Source: Scandinavium manionii (GTDB lineage Bacteria; Pseudomonadota; Gammaproteobacteria; Enterobacterales; Enterobacteriaceae). Taken from it: DNA of 64,000 nucleotides. How positions within the stretch are numbered: position 1 is the first letter of the stretch; each line of letters opens with the position of its first letter. The stretch covers positions 124,001-188,000 of the forward strand of contig NZ_JALIGC010000040.1 in the NCBI RefSeq assembly GCF_024764775.1, written 5' to 3'. Positions 60,093 to 64,000 of the stretch are shown here, piece by piece. A program made the position numbers and the translations under genes. The notes beneath the pieces are model-generated. The model worked only from the letters and a program-made list of their open reading frames with translations, was not told where the DNA came from and made no database searches.

Positions 60093-60701
60093 ATGCTGGA
60101 AAATTTGAATTACTCGCTGTTTTACTGGATCAATGGCACCCCGGCGTCGCCGCAGTGGATGATTTCGATGGCGACGTTTATCGCCAAAGATCTGATTAAC
60201 ATCGTCCCGCTACTGGCCGTGGTGCTGTGGCTGTGGGGCCCGCGCGCGCAGGTCTGCGCTCAACGCCAGTTGGTTATTAAAGTGGGAATGGCGATTGGCG
60301 TTAGCCTGCTGCTGTCATGGATTGTCGGGCACGTTTTCCCGCATGACAGGCCTTTTGTCGACGGTGTGGGTTATAACTTCCTGCATCACGCGGCGGATGA
60401 CTCTTTCCCAAGCGACCACGGCACGGTGATTTTCACTTTCGCACTGGCGTTTATGTTCTGGCATCGCCTGTGGTCCGGCGTTGTGTTGCTGGTTGTCGGT
60501 GGCGCGATTGCCTGGTCCCGCGTGTACCTCGGCGTGCACTGGCCGCTGGATATGGTTGGCGGTTTCCTTTCCGGTCTGAGCGGTTGTCTCGCGGCGCAGA
60601 TAATGTGGGTACTATTCGGGCAGGCTATTTATCAACGTTTGCAAGCCATGTACCGTTTTTGCTTCTCGATGCCTATCCGCAAAGGCTGGATACGTGACTA
60701 A
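60093..60701 (+). CDS. ybjG: Undecaprenyl-diphosphate phosphatase YbjG
   Basis: A 202-residue inner-membrane PAP2-family enzyme that recycles undecaprenyl diphosphate for cell-wall synthesis and gives some bacitracin resistance. The three phosphatase motifs are HDRPFVDG (with upstream basic residues), FPSDHGT, and SRVYLGVHWPLDMVGG. It has about five spans. The C-terminal tail is basic. A PhoP box precedes it; deoR follows after 74 bp. Confidence 0.95.
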   Translation: MLENLNYSLFYWINGTPASPQWMISMATFIAKDLINIVPLLAVVLWLWGPRAQVCAQRQLVIKVGMAIGVSLLLSWIVGHVFPHDRPFVDGVGYNFLHHAADDSFPSDHGTVIFTFALAFMFWHRLWSGVVLLVVGGAIAWSRVYLGVHWPLDMVGGFLSGLSGCLAAQIMWVLFGQAIYQRLQAMYRFCFSMPIRKGWIRD

Positions 60702-60775
60702 GACCGGATGCGCAGGTAAAATTGCCGCCAGACCCTCTGCCTGACGCGGAGGGCGTTTCGGTTTACAGGGGTAAT

Positions 60776-61540
60776 ATGGAAACACGGCGCGATGAGCGAA
60801 TCAGTCAGCTTATTCAGGCTCTTAAACGTAGCGATAAGCTCCATCTAAAAGAAGCGGCAGCCCTGCTGGGTGTTTCTGAGATGACGATTCGCCGTGACCT
60901 GAACAGCCACAGCGGGCCGGTGGTGTTACTCGGTGGATACGTAGTGCTTGAACCCCGCAGCGCCAGCCATTATTTACTCAGCGATCAGAAAACGCGCCTG
61001 GTGGATGAAAAGCGCCAGGCCGCGCGTCATGCAGCGAAATTACTGAAAGCTCATCAGATGGCGTTTTTCGACTGCGGCACCACCACGCCGTGGATTATCG
61101 ACGCCATTGACGACGAACTGCCGTTTACCGGCGTGTGTTACTCCCTGAATACCTTTCTCTCTTTACAGGAAAAACCGCTGTGCCGCGCCATTCTTTGCGG
61201 CGGTGAATTTCATGCCAGCAACGCCATTTTCAAACCGCTTAGCCCGCAGGACACCCTGAGCCATCTTTGCCCCGACATCGCCTTTTATTCTGCGGCGGGC
61301 GTGCATGTGCAGCACGGCGCAACCTGTTTTAATCTCGATGAACTGCCGGTAAAACACTGGGCGTTAACCCGCGCACAGCGCCATGTACTGGTAGTCGATC
61401 ACAGTAAATTTGGGAAGGTACGTCCGGCGAAGATGGGAGAGTTGAGTCGCTTTAACGTCATAGCCAGCGACCGCCGTCCGGATGATGAACTGACGGCGCT
61501 GGCCAAGCAGCATGGGATCACGCTGCTATACTCTAAATAA
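60776..61540 (+). CDS. deoR: Deoxyribonucleoside regulator DeoR
   Basis: A 254-residue repressor of the deo operon and nupG, released by deoxyribose-5-phosphate. The helix-turn-helix is LHLKEAAALLGVSEMTIRRDL (about residues 21–41; 21 residues wide), and the sugar-phosphate domain includes FFDCGTTTPW. The start METRRDERISQ at 60776 follows AGGGG. The C-terminus reads ITLLYSK: the last codons and TAA come from the left end of an ERIC element, whereas E. coli DeoR ends in LMY. Confidence 0.95.
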   Translation: METRRDERISQLIQALKRSDKLHLKEAAALLGVSEMTIRRDLNSHSGPVVLLGGYVVLEPRSASHYLLSDQKTRLVDEKRQAARHAAKLLKAHQMAFFDCGTTTPWIIDAIDDELPFTGVCYSLNTFLSLQEKPLCRAILCGGEFHASNAIFKPLSPQDTLSHLCPDIAFYSAAGVHVQHGATCFNLDELPVKHWALTRAQRHVLVVDHSKFGKVRPAKMGELSRFNVIASDRRPDDELTALAKQHGITLLYSK

Positions 61541-61655
61541 TTCGAGTTGCAGGAAGGCAGCAAGCCTGTGAGTCCCCAGGAGCTTACTCAAGTAAGTGAC
61601 TGGGGTGAGCAGGTGTAGCTAACGCACATGCAACCTGGAGTATGACGAGTATATA
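61527..61655. repeat. Full-length ERIC element
   Basis: About 129 bp, with the ERIC core GTGAGTCCCCAGGAGCTTAC, AAGTAAGTGACTGGGGTGAGC, and inverted ends (TATACTCTAAATAATTCGAG and GGAGTATGACGAGTATA). These are the sequences targeted by the classical ERIC primers. It fills the gap between convergent deoR and dacC and overlaps the deoR stop. Confidence 0.93.
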
Positions 61656-61662
61656 CGATAGG

Positions 61663-62871
61663 TCATGAGAACCAGCTGCCAAACCACTGGTGGAATTTCA
61701 TCAGAACGAAATCCACCATTCGGTTAAAGAAGCTGCCTTCATTGACGGGTTCCATGACGATCAGCGGACGCTGTTCGATGGTTTTGTCATTCAGTTTAAA
61801 GTCGATGGTCCCCACTACCTGCCCTTTCGTCAGCGGTGCCGTCAGCTGCGGTTCGTTCAGGGTATAACTGGCTTTCAGGTTTTTCAGCTGTCCGCGTGGC
61901 AGCGTGATGGAACCCGCCTCACCAGCACCCAGCTTGGCCTGGCTGCTGTCGCCGTACCATACGCGTTGCTCAATGAACGTTGCATCCGGTTTGATAGGGG
62001 TGACGGTTTCATAGAAACGGAAGCCCCATGTCAGCAGTTTTTCGGATTCATTAAATCGGATTCGGTCCGTTTTGGTGCCGAGAACCACCGCAATCAGACG
62101 CATATCGCCCTGCTTCGCTGACGAGACCAGGTTATACCCTGCACCCGCCGTGGTGCCCGTTTTCACGCCATCAGCGCCCAGGCTGCTGTTCCACAACAGA
62201 CGGTTGCGGTTCGGCTGTTTGATGTTATTGAACGTGAACTCTTTTTCTTTGTGAATGGCGTACTCATCCGGCACGTCGTGGATCATCGCTTTGGTCAGCA
62301 AAGCCATGTCGCGCGCGGTGCTGAACTGTCCCGGCGCATCCAGGCCGTGAACGGTTTTGAAGGTGGTATTGGTCAGGCCCAGCTTTTGCGAATAGCTGTT
62401 CATCAGGCTGATGAAGGAATCCTGGCTGCCCGCGACGTAATCCGCCAGGGCGATACAGGCGTCATTCCCGGACTGAATAATGACCCCTTTATTGAGGTTT
62501 TCTACCGACACCTGATCGCCAGGCTTCAGGAACATCACCGACGAACCGCGCAGCGCTGGATTACCCGTCGCCCACGCATCTTTGCCGATAGTGACCATGT
62601 CGGTCATTTTGATTTTGTTTGCTTTAATCGCCTGACCCACCACATAGCTGGTCATGATTTTCGTCAAACTAGCCGGATCAAGCTTATCATCGGCATTGCC
62701 CTCGCTAAGCACTTTGCCGCTGGCATAATCCATCAGGATCCACGCTTTGGCATCGACCGGTGGAGCGTCTGGTTGTTGAACAGCTTCAGCCGCCTGAATG
62801 CCAGGAGCCACGAGAAGTAAAAGCAAAGAGCCTGCCGCCAGGCTGCGGGGAGAAACAACTGTACGCGTCAT
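61663..62871 (-). CDS. dacC: D-alanyl-D-alanine carboxypeptidase DacC (PBP6)
   Basis: Low-molecular-weight penicillin-binding protein that trims the terminal D-Ala of murein pentapeptides. The 402 residues have a signal peptide (ending IQAAEA), the catalytic SLTK, SGN and KTGTT motifs, and a C-terminal amphipathic anchor (FVLMKFHQWFGSWFS). The start ATG 62871 (MTRTVVSPRSLAAG) is close to the E. coli length; a second candidate ATG lies 21 bp upstream. Confidence 0.95.
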   Translation of the reverse strand: MTRTVVSPRSLAAGSLLLLLVAPGIQAAEAVQQPDAPPVDAKAWILMDYASGKVLSEGNADDKLDPASLTKIMTSYVVGQAIKANKIKMTDMVTIGKDAWATGNPALRGSSVMFLKPGDQVSVENLNKGVIIQSGNDACIALADYVAGSQDSFISLMNSYSQKLGLTNTTFKTVHGLDAPGQFSTARDMALLTKAMIHDVPDEYAIHKEKEFTFNNIKQPNRNRLLWNSSLGADGVKTGTTAGAGYNLVSSAKQGDMRLIAVVLGTKTDRIRFNESEKLLTWGFRFYETVTPIKPDATFIEQRVWYGDSSQAKLGAGEAGSITLPRGQLKNLKASYTLNEPQLTAPLTKGQVVGTIDFKLNDKTIEQRPLIVMEPVNEGSFFNRMVDFVLMKFHQWFGSWFS

Positions 62872-63004
62872 AAGAGCCACCCAAGTATCCATTCCAAAAA
62901 ACACGCTACGTCACTGACGCCGTGTAACAACAGGCGGTGAGTAATAACGTAGAAATGACCTTAAAGAAACAATGCGTTGGTAAAGTTTTTAAAGTTTACG
63001 CAAG

Positions 63005-63040
63005 AACGCCGCGTTGTGCTTAAAAGTGGGCGTTTTTTTT
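63005..63040 (+). terminator. Orphan intrinsic terminator between dacC and gstB
   Basis: AACGCC / GGCGTT closes an 18-base loop and is followed by six to eight T. It is on the plus strand, but the only gene upstream (dacC) is on the minus strand, so it would end an unannotated short transcript or attenuate a long gstB leader. Confidence 0.5.
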
Positions 63041-63112
63041 GATCGCGGTTGTGTGAATGTTGAAATTAACCGACCATGAAGCTTCATTGATGCGCTGTTT
63101 ACCGGAGTTTAT

Positions 63113-63739
63113 ATGATTACGCTGTGGGGCAGAAACAACTCAACAAATGTCAAAAAGGTCCGCTGGACGCTGGAAGAGCTTGACCTTACTTATGATCAGA
63201 TCCTGGCCGGGCTGGAATTTGGCCTCAATCACGACGCTGACTATCTGGCTAAAAACCCCAATGGCCTGGTGCCGCTGCTGAATGATGACGCAGAGCAAAT
63301 TACGCTATGGGAATCGAACACCATCGTGCGCTATCTGGTCGCACAGTATGGGCAAAACAGCCTGTGGCAGGCCAATCCGGCCAAACGCGCGCAGGGTGAA
63401 AAATGGATGGACTGGGCCAACGGGTCACTCTCTCCGGCACACCGGGTTATCCTGATGGGACTGGTTCGCACGCCGCCAGAGCAGCGCGACCACGCGGCAA
63501 TTGACACGGGTATTGCCCAATGTGAAAAGCTGTTAACCATCCTGGATGCGGCCCTTGCCGAATCACCGTGGCTTTCCGGTAACGAATTTGGCGTGGGTGA
63601 TATTGCCGTTGCACCGTTTATTTATAACCTGCTGGAAACGGTCAAAACCTGGCAGCCGCACCCGAATTTACAGCGCTGGTATCAACAGCTGTCGCGCCGT
63701 CCGGCGTTCCAGAACGTGGTGATGATCCCAGTCACCTGA
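63113..63739 (+). CDS. gstB: Glutathione S-transferase GstB (YliJ)
   Basis: A 208-residue cytosolic GST; the E. coli enzyme conjugates bromoacetate and related halides. The N-terminal thioredoxin-like domain (MITLWGRNNSTNVKKVRWTL, then NPNGLVPLL and the glutathione-binding WESNTIVRYL) is followed by the all-helical domain (FGVGDIAVAPFIYNL). Length equals E. coli YliJ. GGAG lies before the ATG. It converges on yliI. Confidence 0.95.
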   Translation: MITLWGRNNSTNVKKVRWTLEELDLTYDQILAGLEFGLNHDADYLAKNPNGLVPLLNDDAEQITLWESNTIVRYLVAQYGQNSLWQANPAKRAQGEKWMDWANGSLSPAHRVILMGLVRTPPEQRDHAAIDTGIAQCEKLLTILDAALAESPWLSGNEFGVGDIAVAPFIYNLLETVKTWQPHPNLQRWYQQLSRRPAFQNVVMIPVT

Positions 63740-63742
63740 TGC

Positions 63743-64000
63743 TCAGGATTGCGGGCTGACCTTTAACAGCTCGCCGTCGGATTCGTCGGTTAACACATAC
63801 AGATAGCCGTCGGGTCCGACGCGCACATCACGAATGCGCTGCTTTCTGTCACCCAGAATGCGTCCTTCCTCAGTGACTTTATTGCCGTCAACGTTTAATA
63901 CGATAACGTCCTCATCCTTTAACGCGCCGATAAACAACTTTTTCTGCCATTGCGGGAACGTACTGGCATTGTAGAACGCCATACCGCTCACCGCCGGGGA
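63743..64000 (-). CDS. yliI: Aldose sugar dehydrogenase YliI, C-terminal part
   Basis: Only the last 85 or so codons are visible; the gene continues past the window edge. SGMAFYNASTFPQWQKKLFIG, DRKQRIRDVRVGPDGYLYVLTD and ESDGELLKVSP are characteristic of the PQQ-dependent soluble aldose dehydrogenase (periplasmic beta-propeller). The internal Met at 63991 is not the start. Confidence 0.93.
   Translation of the reverse strand, partial: SPAVSGMAFYNASTFPQWQKKLFIGALKDEDVIVLNVDGNKVTEEGRILGDRKQRIRDVRVGPDGYLYVLTDESDGELLKVSPQS

Overview
This is a stretch of the chromosome backbone of a member of the Enterobacteriaceae. Gene order and protein sequences match the E. coli ftsK–yliI interval (read in reverse) almost gene for gene, but the proteins are clearly diverged from E. 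coli. Three ERIC-type repeats and several GCCCGGTG-type REP palindromes are present. This suggests Enterobacter, Lelliottia or a close relative; the genus cannot be fixed from the sequence alone. I saw no phage, insertion sequence, plasmid gene, tRNA, rRNA or CRISPR array.

Layout. 1–9.4 kb: ftsK (5' part), lrp, trxB, cydDC, aat, infA. 9.7–11.6 kb: a non-E. coli gene, a secreted tyrosine phosphatase fused to an autotransporter barrel, placed where E. coli has tRNA serW. 11.7–20.8 kb: clpA-clpS, cspD, macAB, ybjX, ybjD. 21–32.8 kb: aqpZ, lysO, hcp-hcr, a DoxX gene, poxB-ltaE-ybjT, ybjS, amiD-ybjQ. 33–37.5 kb: ybjP, the arginine transporter artPIQM, and artJ with ARG boxes. 37.5–41.6 kb: an accessory cassette of five genes absent from this place in E. 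coli K-12. It holds a two-component system divergent from a cytochrome b, a Tat-exported molybdopterin oxidoreductase and a methionine-rich repeat peptide. 41.7–51.4 kb: rlmC, ybjO, potFGHI, ybjN, rimK, nfsA-ybjC, grxA, ybjM. 51.6–64 kb: ybjL, the sRNA gene rybB with its sigma-E promoter, an inserted SDR / VOC / SDR trio, rcdA divergent from ybjJ-ybjI, mdfA, ybjG, deoR, dacC, gstB and the 3' end of yliI.

The best candidate for a poorly described system is the 37.5–41.6 kb cassette. By analogy with the Azospira YedY1/YedZ1/MrpX hypochlorite-scavenging module and the E. coli HprSR–MsrPQ system, it may be a regulated periplasmic sink for oxidants: the Met-rich peptide is oxidised, the Mo enzyme reduces it back, and the cytochrome b supplies electrons. 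The function is inference; the gene set and motifs are read directly.

Regulatory sites found by reading include a PhoP box spaced correctly from a -10 upstream of ybjG, a perfect 9-2-9 palindrome between rcdA and ybjJ, tandem ARG boxes before artJ, FNR- and NsrR-like sites before hcp, and the rybB sigma-E promoter. Start codons were set by homologue length and Shine-Dalgarno position; several are GTG (potG, rimK, ltaE, ybjT, ybjL) or TTG (ftsK, ybjM, ybjO, the phosphatase). Comparisons with E. coli proteins are from memory, not from a search.
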